The notes under the pieces: generated by a model
The model's database searches: none
What the model was told of the DNA's origin: nothing
The model's input: only the letters and a program-made list of their open reading frames with translations
In this document: piece after piece, positions 11,066-21,701 of the stretch
How positions within the stretch are numbered: position 1 is the stretch's first letter
Layout: the number at the start of each line of letters is the position of its first letter
Assembly: GCF_026151205.1 (NCBI RefSeq)
Contig: NC_087072.1
Location: forward strand, 11,136,169-11,200,168
Direction: 5' to 3'
Source of the DNA: Bolinopsis microptera
Lineage: Eukaryota > Ctenophora > Tentaculata > Lobata > Bolinopsidae
DNA length: 64,000 nucleotides
Translations under genes and position numbers: made by a program

Positions 11066-11380
11066 TTACCCCCCCCCCCCCCGACAATTGACCCCCCGAC
11101 AATATAATTTAATACAATTAACCCTGACCATGACCCTGACATAGGACCCTGACCCTGACCCAGGACCCTAACCCTAACCCTGACCCTGACCCAGGACCCT
11201 GAACCTGACCCGGACCCAGGACCCTGACCCTGACCCTGACCCTGACCCTGACCCTGACCCTGACCCTGACCCTGACCCTGACCCTGACCCTGACCCTGAC
11301 CCTGACCCTGACCCTGACCCTGACCCTGACCCGATCAATTGACCCCAGTGTAGTTACATGGGGGGTCAATTGTCGAGACA
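11066..11380. repeat. TCAGGG/CCCTGA hexamer array between inverted repeats
   Basis: About 215 bp (11,120-11,333) is a nearly pure CCCTGA array, with a few CCCTAA and CCAGGA variants at its left side. It is bracketed by a GACAATTGACCCCC motif on the left (about 11,091) and its inverse GGGGGTCAATTGTC on the right (about 11,359). A poly-C run sits at 11,071-11,084. On the - strand the array reads TCAGGG, one base from the animal telomere repeat TTAGGG. Confidence 0.85.
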
Positions 11381-11452
11381 TTTTAAATGCTAACATTGTT
11401 CGTATTGATATATCTAGTCGAAGGTAACAATGGCCACGCAATAATACCACTA

Positions 11453-12377
11453 CAGGGTGAGTTGAAAATAGTGTGTAGAGTGTAAAAATCGAATAAAAAT
11501 TCTCAAAGGCCTATCTCGAAATTCTGTCTGACTCATCTTTTCTAAATGATCCCTAGAACATATCCTGAAAGTTTCAGGGTGATTACTCAAAAAATGTAGG
11601 AGAAGATAGATTTTTAGACTCGATTTTCAGGGTACGCGATCAAAAATCACTCGCGCAATACAATTACCACACACGCGCTGACCTTTGACTGGCAATAATT
11701 TCGGCTAGGAACGATATTTTTCCACGGGATCAAAAGCATATGATAGATATTACTCCCCTCTATCAGAAACAACTAAAAAGTCGATTTTGAGAACATTTCC
11801 ATGTAGACCCCCCCCTGCCCCCTTAATACAGTCAAGTCGGCTATGCCTATAGACAATTGTCTTACACGTTATCAACACTAGCAGGAACCCGTCTAACCCT
11901 AAAGTGGTGTCAAGACTCAAGAGACTAAAATAATTATTACCTATTTAATTTGCGTTTTTGACACCACTTGGGGGTCCAAATTTTGGGCTCTAAAACTCCT
12001 ATTTCTTGGCCAATTTTTTATTTTTTCATGCTGATTTGAAGGCCATTAAAGCATTTGAACCAGTCAAAAAAGTTTCAGTTGTATATCTTTTAAGGTTTTT
12101 GCGGAAAGTCGTGTTAAAGTTGATGCCATGGTGTCAGTAAAATGGCACGGAATCATATATATATATATATCGTCTCGCTTTATATATAGTAAGATGGCAT
12201 AGCTAATAAAGGATGATGGGTTGAGCAAATTATTAATTATTAAGAATTTTAATTGTATGTATTATTATAATATTTTTATATTTTCATTACCTAAATATGC
12301 AAAAATTAAGTGAACATTTCATTTGTCAAAAAAATTAGAGTCATTTACATTTTACACACTATTTTCAACTCACCCTG
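11453..12377. mobile_element. TA-flanked inverted-repeat transposon, 925 bp
   Basis: The left end begins CAGGGTGAGTTGAAAATAGT and the right end is its exact inverse (ending ...CAACTCACCCTG). Both sides are flanked by TA (11,451-11,452 and 12,378-12,379). A TA target and CAGGGTG ends point to the Tc1/mariner superfamily. No transposase frame is visible, so it is non-autonomous. Its interior contains one copy of a dispersed ~320-bp repeat (11,876-12,195). Confidence 0.78.
11876..12195 (+). repeat. Dispersed ~320-bp repeat, copy 1
   Basis: It begins CACTAGCAGGAACCCGT and ends ATCGTCTCGCTTTATATATA. Near-identical copies lie at 34,475-34,786 and, truncated, at 41,788-42,018, all in the same orientation. 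The 3' terminal motif alone recurs at about 6,617-6,640, next to the duplication edge. No coding potential; family not identified. Confidence 0.88.
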
Positions 12378-12379
12378 TA

Positions 12380-13735
12380 TATAACGATGCAATAAAAACA
12401 GTTAGTGTGCAGTACGTTAAAAGCACCGCAACCATTTTGAGACATATTTTTATATTTTATGTTTTAAGGTCTGTTGTTTGCTCTGAAGATTTGATTGGAC
12501 GCATCAAATTTAATCAAAGGGGTTTTTAAAAAGTGTATATTTATTCCGTATATAGTATTTGACCAAAACCCATAATTGGGTAGAGTGGACCGCTGCCAGT
12601 GTCTCTCTTTCCCAAACAAAAGGAAATGATATCAATTTGAATAACCGTTTTTTAAATGCAAAATATTACCAAGAATGAAATCGGTCGCTCGCTTTTGGGT
12701 TTTTTACCGAATTTCGTATAACAGTACTGGTGCGTATTTTTCTTAAATAAAAAAAAATTCTTAAAAATCTCCACATAACTATTTCTTATTCCTGACATCT
12801 TTGACATTCAATTAGAATGTTTTGAACTTAAAATATGCCTGCTGAACTACTTTCGGTCAGTCTAATGCCTGAAAAAAACAGTAAAGGGGGTATAATAGTA
12901 TAAGGGGTAAATAGTGTGGTGAGCATAATGGCGACGGTCAGTCGGTCATGCTTGCCAGCACTGTGACAGTCAGATACGTCCCAATTTAAGCCTTTGTCGG
13001 ACATAATCCGCAACAAGGCGATTTCAACGGAAAATGGTCGGGTACTAGGTCCCAGGAATCATCCCAGAGAGTTCTCAAAATTTCTGACGCCAGCAAAATC
13101 CACAATTACCACTTTTACCACCTTTTTACCACATTGGTTTTCCGCAAATAATTAAGTCAATTTCTGAATATCATAGAAGATCTTAGTTTAAACCAGTGTG
13201 TTAAGAAAATAAAGGATAACAACGTTTCTTTCTAATAATTATTTAGTCTCTCGAGTCTTCATTCAACTTGGTGCCAAACAAATTCAATGTTTGAACTAGT
13301 AAGACTAAGTAACTAAGTAATTTTAATCTCATCAATATCTTCATTTTGGAATTTAATCACGGATTCTGATTAAACAGATCTTGGTTGTCAGTAAATCTCA
13401 ACGAGCTACAGACTAAAACCGGGGAAGTAGGAGTAGCTACGTCAATAGTGGGCAGAAAGATGGTTTTATGATTTGTGGAAATGCTCTCCAACTAGTGACT
13501 TCACAACCTTATTAAACGAAGCCCTATTTAAAGTTCGATCGTAGATATGCAACGAAGCAATATATTAATACATCATGATTAAAGCGAGGAAAAGAGGTGG
13601 TACACCATTTTAGATATGACGCTGCACAGAACCATTTTAACGCTCTATTATATATAAGCGTATGCGAAATAATCTAAATCCCAGGAAGTTTAACCTCGTG
13701 AGACAAGCTAATTATAACACACATAACCCCGGCAT
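12380..13735. other. Intergenic, no gene recognised
   Basis: AT-rich sequence with short open frames only. Neither strand shows family motifs or consistent splice pairs. Confidence 0.5.
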
Positions 13736-13740
13736 GCGCA

Positions 13741-14648
13741 GGGATTATATTTCAATTTTTCCCGCGACGCGCGGGAAAAATTTATAATAATTTCGAGTGC
13801 GAAGCACGAGGGATTATTATGAAAATAACCCCGACGTGCTTTAGCACGAGGGGTTATTTTAATATAACTTAAGCGTGCCGGTGTTATGTGTTATAAACCC
13901 CTCCGGGTTAGTGCTAGGACCAACAAATTTGACATTTTACTCTTAATTCTAGCTATATGAGATCATTATGGAAAATATGAAATGAAATTGGGGACTACCA
14001 AATAAATACAACTAAGGTACTATGACTTTTGAAATTGGCGTTATATCTAAACATTATTCCTCAGTCAGAACGTTGAATGAATATGAATATCGATAAGGGG
14101 CGTCGAGTTAAGCCTGGCAAGCGATAAAAGCTAATAATGATATCGTGTCATGAAGTTCATCAAAGTAGACGACTATAATACATGGCTTATATCAAACACG
14201 ACAAAATTAACCGAACCGGACAAAATCAAATGTAACCGTCGAGACAAGTTTTGGAACTGGTCCAATTAATGTAAGAGTTTAAGTAATGTAAGCAGTGTGC
14301 TGGAGTTTTGCCAGCGCCTGCAATTAGACCGATACGTAGATCGAGTGTATTTATAGTTCTTACGTTAAGCCATAGGTCACGTGACATTTTTTACCAATGC
14401 GCGTCGTAGTAGTTAGTCACGTGATACACGTCATCAAAACACGTGACAGTGCGCGGTTGAAATTCTCATGGAATATCAAAACAAAACAAATCTTGTTGAG
14501 CCAAATTAGCGGGGCGGGATTATAAAAGCTGTGCCGGGGTTATTTATTCAGCGGGAAAAAACTAACAGCGGGAGCCGGGATTATCAGAATCTATTTAGCG
14601 GGAGCCGGGATTATCAGAATCTTATTCTATCCCGGAGGGGTTTATAAC
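13741..14648. mobile_element. Hairpin-rich inverted-repeat element
   Basis: An 18-bp perfect inverted repeat pairs 13,890-13,907 (GTTATAAACCCCTCCGGG) with 14,631-14,648. Immediately outside and inside are strong hairpins: an 11-bp stem of TTTTTCCCGCG type near 13,758, and a two-part stem at 13,822-13,860 (AAAATAACCCC pairs with GGGGTTATTTT). A 26-bp unit around GCGGGAGCCGGGATTATCAG is tandemly doubled near 14,569-14,621. The region is visibly more GC-rich than its flanks. No open frame and no target duplication found; type unknown. Confidence 0.6.
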
Positions 14649-15867
14649 GCCTACTCGCTATTTAAAGGAGAGGGTGCGGATCATTCCCACGAGAGGGAGA
14701 GCGTGAGCTGCTAAATTCAAAAGTGGTTTATATGAAGCTTTGAAGGGGTAATGATTGCTGTGACGCACGTAGAACCCTTTATAGAATCAGTTATATAGGC
14801 ATGCCTAAGTCGTTTAATCTCGTATATGCTCCCCAGTAGTGTTCGATTTCGTGACCTTTTTTAGTAAAAATTTGCTTCTTCGTTTTTTGTGTAATTTGTT
14901 CTATTTCAAGTATATTTGTTATAACTTATAGTATTAATGTACTAAATGTGTAATACAGTGGCATGGGTTACCAAAAAGTGATAATGAGTGTTTCAAATTT
15001 TCCAAGTTACCATAGTGACTAAAATATTAAATCTTTACCTTTTGATCAGTTTATGATATTATGTGGATTCATTTTCTGTGAAGTGTTTAAGATAAACATG
15101 ATCTTAGACCAAAGTAGAGGCAGCCTGTCTATTACAACACAGAACAAATGTTCTTCGTGAAATAAAAGGATGACAATCTAAAAATTTAAAACCCGAGGCT
15201 TAATTGGGGTTCAAAGAGGGTCTTGGAACAACTTCTCACATTGTGAAAGCTTATCCTGTTTCCATATCTGTTTGGTTTCATAGTCCACAGATCATATTGA
15301 CCAGTAAAAAATATCTAAGTCCATGAACACTGTCTCTTTTATCGTGACCCAGCACCATCTTTATCTTTATAGCTTTATCCATAAGACAAAACAATTGTTG
15401 AATCAGGAAACAAAAGGGTTGTATAATAATAAACACGTTTAAGCGGTCTTTATGATCCATCTACAAGTAAAATGATTTGCTTTATTTTTGCAAATTTTTG
15501 CACTCAGCTAGAAGGCATATTTTTAAAGATTTGGAGATTACCGTCCACGATGATGAAAGGGTAGACTTTAGAATTGGTGGGATATAGCCCTGAACTGAGT
15601 ATTTAAAAAGACAACATAAGGTACAGTAAATAAGGGGCGAAAAGTTGGTGTTTGAATATAAGACCGTCGATCAGATGTAAACCTTAACGAGGACCCGACA
15701 TGAGCTTTAAGATTTTTCGTTTAATCTATTCTTGACCTAGTATCAAAATCAAACCATAATTCTCTTGATTATGAACTATGCTCCATACGCATAGAGTATT
15801 AAATTACTCGAAACTGCGTAGAAGCAGTTAAGAGGTGTAATGATATTAATGGTTCATCTAATGCCAT

Positions 15868-15906
15868 CCTTATGGAATCCATTAGATTCTAATGGATTCC
15901 ATAAGG
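15868..15906. repeat. Perfect 17-bp hairpin
   Basis: CCTTATGGAATCCATTA is followed, after a 5-base loop, by its exact inverse. Copy A has only the right arm (near 832-848), so the hairpin was gained in B or lost in A after duplication. Confidence 0.75.
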
Positions 15907-15912
15907 ATCAAA

Positions 15913-16415
15913 TCAAATGAACACATCAGTAAATGATGCATTTAGTGACTGGAGGCCGCCCACAAAAGCAATTAAACAGTCAAGCATAAACGATCTGCAA
16001 GTTGTCGCATACGAGGGACATAGGTTGTCAGAGGCTTTATGGGTCTTTGCTGAGTTCTTCTCCGAGTGTTTACTACTTTTGGCACAGTTAGAGCACTTTA
16101 TCTTTGTGACAATATTTTCACTCTTGCTTCTGCAGTCTTTTGACTTGTGGTTTCCTGCACAGAAGAAACATGTTGGGTCTTTATCTTTGGCTTTACAGTA
16201 CATGGAGTTAGCCATGTGACCAAATTCCTGGCAATGATAACATTGGATGACATGAATTCGGTCTGTAACATGGTGTTCCCTAAGGTCAATATGAACATAG
16301 TCTCTGTTTTGTCCATAATAGGTAACAAAAACAATGGTGAATCTGTATCAGCTTCCTTAAATAAACGCGGGTCCACTAATACAAGGTGCCATTTCCAGTT
16401 TTCATTCCCAGCTTT
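15913..16415 (-). pseudogene. LINE ORF1 zinc-knuckle fragment
   Basis: Reverse-strand translation gives three closely spaced Cys/His knuckles: CYHCQEFGHMANSMYC, CFFCAGNHKSKDC and CSNCAKSS...CP. A segment just before them (YYGQNRDYVHIDLREHHV, DRIHVIQ) is typical of the region before ORF1 zinc knuckles in non-LTR elements. An in-frame stop and frameshift near 16,345 separate it from an upstream piece reading VDPRLFKEADTDS. Nucleic-acid-binding ORF1 proteins of this type coat LINE RNA. It is a dead remnant upstream of PNT gene B. Copy A has lost the knuckles. Confidence 0.8.
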
Positions 16416-16969
16416 GTTTTGACTTTTCAGTGGAAACTATTTCGGTGAGTTACTCAACACTTCATTTCATTTTCATATACAATGCAGCCGGTTAAGTTTA
16501 AGGGAGTTGCCATTTGACAACTGCACCATCATATTATAGGTTAGGCTCGTACGTCACGAATTTAACTCTGCCGCTGCTCACGCTGCTATACCCTCTGTAT
16601 AATCATATCTATATTGACCAGAAATTTGAAACTTACAGAAGCGCAACAGAATATTATGTCATTTTTGTTCAACGATATACATCTTCAATATCAGTCTGAG
16701 TACAGAATAAAAATATAACCGAACGACTTTATGGTGATTTTGAGAAAAGAAATAACCTCGCGGATATCCATAAATTAATAAAATTATCCCAAGTTCGCTC
16801 CTTTTGAGGCCAAATCGGTGAATAGAATTAGACCTTCGGGGTCTTCGGAGTAAAGAATTAAATATGTAATTTCAATATTGAGCCATTTTTTACACTAGGA
16901 TAAAATAATAAAGTTATGTCTTAAAAAAGCTTACTTAATGAATCGTATGGTTGCCACTCTTCCACTTAT

Positions 16970-17304
16970 GTTGTGACCCTTTTAAGATACTGCAGATACG
17001 TGATTTTTGCACTTAATCAGTGATTTCGTCACCAATCAGTAATCTCATCGGGAGCTATTCGCTAGCGAGCAAAAATGAGACTCATTAAGCGGTAACGAGC
17101 ATGTTGGTGGATGACAATCTGATCACTTTGAGTGAATACTGATAGTGACGTTCCTTAAAACCGAAACAATTTGCGTTATACTTATAGCGCTTCAGTTGCT
17201 GTCCTATTAAAGCAGTTTCCAACCAATCAGGGCATTGATTGTGTGAAGATATTACTGATTAAGTGCTGGATCACATATCTGCAAGATCTTAAAAGGGTCA
17301 TAAC
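16970..17304. mobile_element. MITE-like inverted-repeat element (copy B)
   Basis: Same element as 3,642-3,970, with the same ends (GTTGTGACCCTTTTAAGAT ... AAAAGGGTCATAAC) and a small insertion (CTTATA) in the interior. Confidence 0.5.
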
Positions 17305-17719
17305 TCGATTAAATTGTGAACAACCAACTTAAAATTTGGGGAAAGCACTTCAATTATCAAGCCAAATGTGTCTAGAAACTTTGGAGTTCCTAGCTGAAAG
17401 CGTTCTCACTTTATGGTGACAATAGTGAAAAAGAGGGAGTGGCGTGCCACAACCACTGTAATTAATTAAATTTAAGATTACATTTCTAAGAAGAATTACG
17501 TGGGTTATTAAAGGGTTGCGTGTGGGCAGTTACTTTTGGGCAACCCTGTAGGTTCATGGGGCAAAGGGGTGTCCGTACTAAGTTAGCGGTACATTAACTT
17601 TGAACAAACGTTTTGGTAACCCGTGTTCTGTCTATTACTATAAGACTCTAACCCCACCTGCAGCTACGAACTTGTAGTTATTTTTTGAATATTCTGTTTA
17701 AAAGCTGTAAATTACAGTC

Positions 17720-19642
17720 ATGTCATCAATGATGGAGTTTTATAACACAACCTCGGAACATTTTTTAACTGGGATGTAAGTATTATCGATCAATTTAAAC
17801 TTTTCTACATAAAGCTAAATGTTACTATCGTTACAAACATTAGACATTAAAGGAAAAAAATCTACACTGATAAATATTAAAAAACGGTATCACCAATCAA
17901 AATGTGTCGTTTTTCTGAGGACAGCGGGGGTGATCCCAAAAACATTTTGGAAATTTGTTTTGGTGAAAAGTGTTCATTTAACAGTAGATATACGTAAATA
18001 ACTGTATAAAATATTAATGGATTGTTGGTATCTGATCAAGGATAATGGAGCAGTTTTTATGTTTCATTTACACACTATTATACTACCATTTACCAAATAA
18101 TATTTCTGCTGTTCATCCAAAGCAGTCTTCTAATAAATATTATTTTGCAGGTTCCTGTCCGTTCTTGCGCTCTACATTTTACACAAAGTAATGTACTGTG
18201 GTTATTACAATTCCTGTAAGCTTGGAAACCAAGCTCCTTTTCCGCACCTTGAACACCGACAAATAGCTCAGGTGTTTAACTACTCTGCTTACGACTCAAA
18301 CAGCTATTGCAAAAAAGAGGTTTTTGATTTATTATATCTTTTTAATGTGGTATTAATATTTGAATTTGATTTCCCATTCATGTATAATCCTATGTGGTTC
18401 TTAAATCTTAATATCCTTAATCAGTTAATGACATAGTTCATATTTTTTCAGATGACATCCGAGGTAAACTACTACAAGAGCAGCTGTCAGGAGATGTATT
18501 CAGCATCGAGCGTTAGTACTGATCTGAAAGAGCACTACCATTACATCAATGCTGGGAACACCGATGTCAAGAGAAGTCTGATTCCGAGCAAGGATATGAT
18601 CCGATCACCAAGAAAGAAGCCACATATCGAGATTCAAAAGAAAGACTACGTTGTTCCTCAAGGATACGTTCTAAGCCCCGACCCAGTGGCTAAAAGCTGT
18701 CAATACGAGAAGAAAGAGAGCCCCTCCAGTAGTCCAGCACCTCAGAAAGAACCTCTTACTCTGGCTGACTGTAAGACAACATTTCTTTAATTTCTTAACC
18801 ATATTTTGGGACGTTATAAACTTTCGACGTGTGTTCAACCAAATAAAGCAAATATTTTGAATATAATCTAACATGATCTCCAATTGAGTAATTCACTTTC
18901 ACTTTCAGTGCTATTGTCGGGTGAGATCCCTTTCTCCCCAATAGAAAGACCTAATACTGAAGCTGCCAGGATATTCTACAGTGCTCCCAATACACCACCT
19001 ATACTTCCAATTGGTAAGTTCATACGTGACAAAATGGGTGACAAAATTCATTTATGAACACATGTCAATCTTAATGACGACATATTGATGTACCTGTGCA
19101 GAATGTTAAAATGTTTAAAAAGATTGCAGATTCATCCATATTCCATTGATGAACTTTTGAAGATTATTATCCCTCTCAACCCCCAGATCCACAAAGTTGG
19201 AGTGTAGCAGAAGTGATGTTTTGGCTAAGATGGTGCTCCAGGAAATACGAGATTCAGAACATTGATCCGCATATGTTTGGGTTTAATGGAAAAGCAGTGT
19301 GTCTTCTGACCAAGGCTATGTTTAGATACCGAGTGCCAACAGGGAAAGGAGCTCTCATTCTCTACATGGTTAGTATTTTAGATATTTTCTTAATTTCATT
19401 GAAGTATGGAGGGAAAGAAAGAGGTGTGGCAGAGACAGAATGGATTATTTTATTTACATTTTCAAAGACACATTTATTTAAGAAAAATGATCAATAACCA
19501 AAGTTTGCTGCAGGAGATCAAGAACAGAAAGAAACATGCTAAAGTTCAAAAAGAGGCGAACGAGCTGAGGCATCGCAGAAGAGAGGAGGAATTTCAACGA
19601 GAACAGGGACGACAGAATTCGACTGGATTAAATGTAATGTGA
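17720..19642 (+). CDS. PNT/SAM-domain protein, TEL/Yan-type, without ETS domain (copy B)
   Basis: Exons 17720-17775, 18151-18319, 18452-18770, 18909-19013, 19187-19368 and 19514-19642 give 319 residues with the same phases as copy A. The PNT exon encodes exactly the same protein as copy A; the two differences I see there are silent. In contrast, a ~45-residue stretch of exon 3 has about eight changes and a one-codon deletion relative to copy A. The basic tail differs by one residue (Q for K). This pattern suggests selection on the PNT domain and relaxation in the linker. Function as for copy A: probably a dominant partner or antagonist of ETS proteins, by analogy with Mae/EDL. AATAAA follows at 19,741. 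Confidence 0.82.
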
Positions 19643-19740
19643 CGTCATGTAATATTTGATATTTATATCATGGCACCTTGATGAGATATTTGATAGAATC
19701 ATATATGAACCTTCAGTGATTGCTATACAGCGTGGAGATT

Positions 19741-19746
19741 AATAAA
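19741..19746 (+). terminator. Poly(A) signal AATAAA, PNT gene copy B
   Basis: AATAAA lies about 100 bp after the stop codon, conserved with copy A. Confidence 0.65.
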
Positions 19747-19914
19747 GTAATATAGTTTCACTGTTATTCTGTATGCTTAATTAATTTGACAACTTATCTT
19801 TTTGATATCATAGTTTAAACTGTAAACACTCTCCATCAAATTAAAAGCTCTACAATTTACCCAATCTATTCCTCGAAATGAAACTTGGAGTAAAATTATC
19901 AAACAATTTCTCAC

Positions 19915-20488
19915 CTCATTCCATCCACACAGCCATACCCAACATCTTCTCTGAAGCACCCATTCTTCAAGGTAACCTTCACCGTGGCCGACACGCCAAC
20001 ATTAAACTTGCCTGGAAGTAAATTTGGTCAATTTTGTTGTGGTCATTTCTTATCATACAACGGCGAGCGGATCTATATAAGCATATTTACAGATGCTGAT
20101 CTGACCACTGGCTTATTCATTGAACGGATCATAGCGCTAGCGAAAAAAAGAAAAAAGCGCTAGCAAATGGATGAAAGAACATGCAATAACATTTTTATTG
20201 CATGTATTTCAAACGTTTTTAGACCCTGGATATCAGGGGTGCACCGCTGGACGAGGCAAAAAATCCTTCTTCGGCAAAGTTTTGGTTGAATCGTTGTTTT
20301 GACTAACCAGCCAGATGATCCACGAAGTCTACAGTCATGTTCGTAACAGAATAGCCCCATCCATCAAACCCAAAAGTTTCGTTAGCAAGTTGAACCACCC
20401 TCCAGCCTTCCACATAGTATAGTTTCTGTCCACCAGGACCAGGCCTTGTCGCTACGAAATCAGTTCCTAATCTCTTCCTCAGTGCTGC
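19915..20488 (-). CDS. RAD52: RAD52 homologous-recombination protein, two N-terminal-domain exons
   Basis: Exon 20308-20488 encodes ALRKRLG, then GGQKLYYVEGWRVVQLANET, FGFDGWGYSV and VDFVDHL. Exon 19915-20011 continues with GKFNVGVSATVKV and FREDVGYGCVDGM. The splice joins in phase (GCT G | GC AAG). These match human RAD52 from about residue 39 to 133, part of the DNA-binding ring domain that anneals single strands. The exon before (start codon) and the exon after (EKARKEAV...) were not found in the window. The next exon would have to lie left, inside or beyond PNT gene B. The gene is therefore either interrupted by PNT gene B or truncated. The 3' part of exon 19915-20011 was carried into the duplication. 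Confidence 0.85.
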
Positions 20489-21701
20489 CTGGTGTGTTGA
20501 AGGTATTGAACCTTTTAGTTAAAATTTGTTTTCCGAATCTGTTAATGTGCAAAAGAGTACATTCGATGTTTAGAGACGAGAATTAATAACTGTGAAGCAA
20601 CTGGAGTAAGAAATTAAATTTCTAATATTGTACTAATCTGCAACATTATAAAAACCTGGATTTCATTAAACTCATCATCGGTATATGTGATGGATCCGAA
20701 CGACATTATGGACTTTGGATGCACAATTTGCACATGCCTCTCAGCGCATGATAATACGACCTATTGGAGCTGCTAGGAGCCGTTAATGTTATGGAATGAA
20801 ATTAATAACTTCTGAGGTCAAAAGAATAAGCGGTAATCCTTAATTCACTTTGACTATCTCAACAAATATTTAGCCACACGTTCTTACTTTTGATAATTTC
20901 TCTGTAATTTGTATTAGAGGTCGAATCAGATAACATAAAATGAAGTAAAACAGAGCATTTCAAAGGTGAAATAGCATTAACATGGTAAGTAAGTACATAA
21001 CAAATACAAAACTTCAGTAAAAATAAAAACGTGCGAAACAGATTGCAAACTACTCTAATAGTATCATTTACTCATGATTATGAGTAAAATGAATATTCGG
21101 ATTTCAGGTTGAGCTCTGTCTAAATCATAAATTAACAAACCAAATGGGGCAATCTTGAAAAGCTTAAAATACAAGACCTACATTATAAGATTAAGAAAGT
21201 TATCTGTAAAGTTTAAACAGGCTGAATAATCGGAATTATTATCCAATCTAGATGTTTTCCCAATTCATCCATCAACAATTGAAATTTTCTTGTTAATCTT
21301 TCAATAAAATACGATAAATAACGATGGATTAGCTAACACTAAAAAAGTTGTTCACTGGGTTAGAAAACCCTCAGTGGTTTTACCCTAAAAAATGTTTAAT
21401 ATATTAATTGATAATTATCATCATACACAGTTTTGCAGGTTGTCATGGCATTATGTAAATTGTAAGGCGTTGATTACAAAACAAAATAAATTAACAGTGA
21501 TCGGGTTTATCATGATTAAAAATCCAAAAATGGCAGGCGCGTTGTTAAAAACTGTCAAGTTTTCAAATCGAGGCTTTTATTGCACTAAAACATTTTTGTC
21601 GAAAATAAGTTTGTATAAACAGTCCCACAACTATCCCTTTGAATTGTTGCACCGTTAATAATCGACAAGGAAGCTCAATGTTATGATTTCTAAACGATAA
21701 G
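20489..21701. other. Between RAD52 exons and MDC1-like 3' end, no exon recognised
   Basis: The RAD52 first exon should be here or further right, but no matching residues were found. AT-rich, with no clear mobile element. Confidence 0.45.

Larger units (their letters stand above)
15079..19937 (+). repeat. Segmental duplication, copy B
   Basis: Counterpart of 1-6,607, with the same gene and the same MITE-like element. It lacks the 2-kb LINE and keeps a fuller ORF1 relic. It continues without a break into the RAD52 exon at 19,915-20,011, so its right flank looks like the original arrangement. Confidence 0.93.

Noticed and set aside
11118-11450. 110-residue frame with repeated RV dipeptides
   Set aside because: It is a translation of the CCCTGA array, not a protein.
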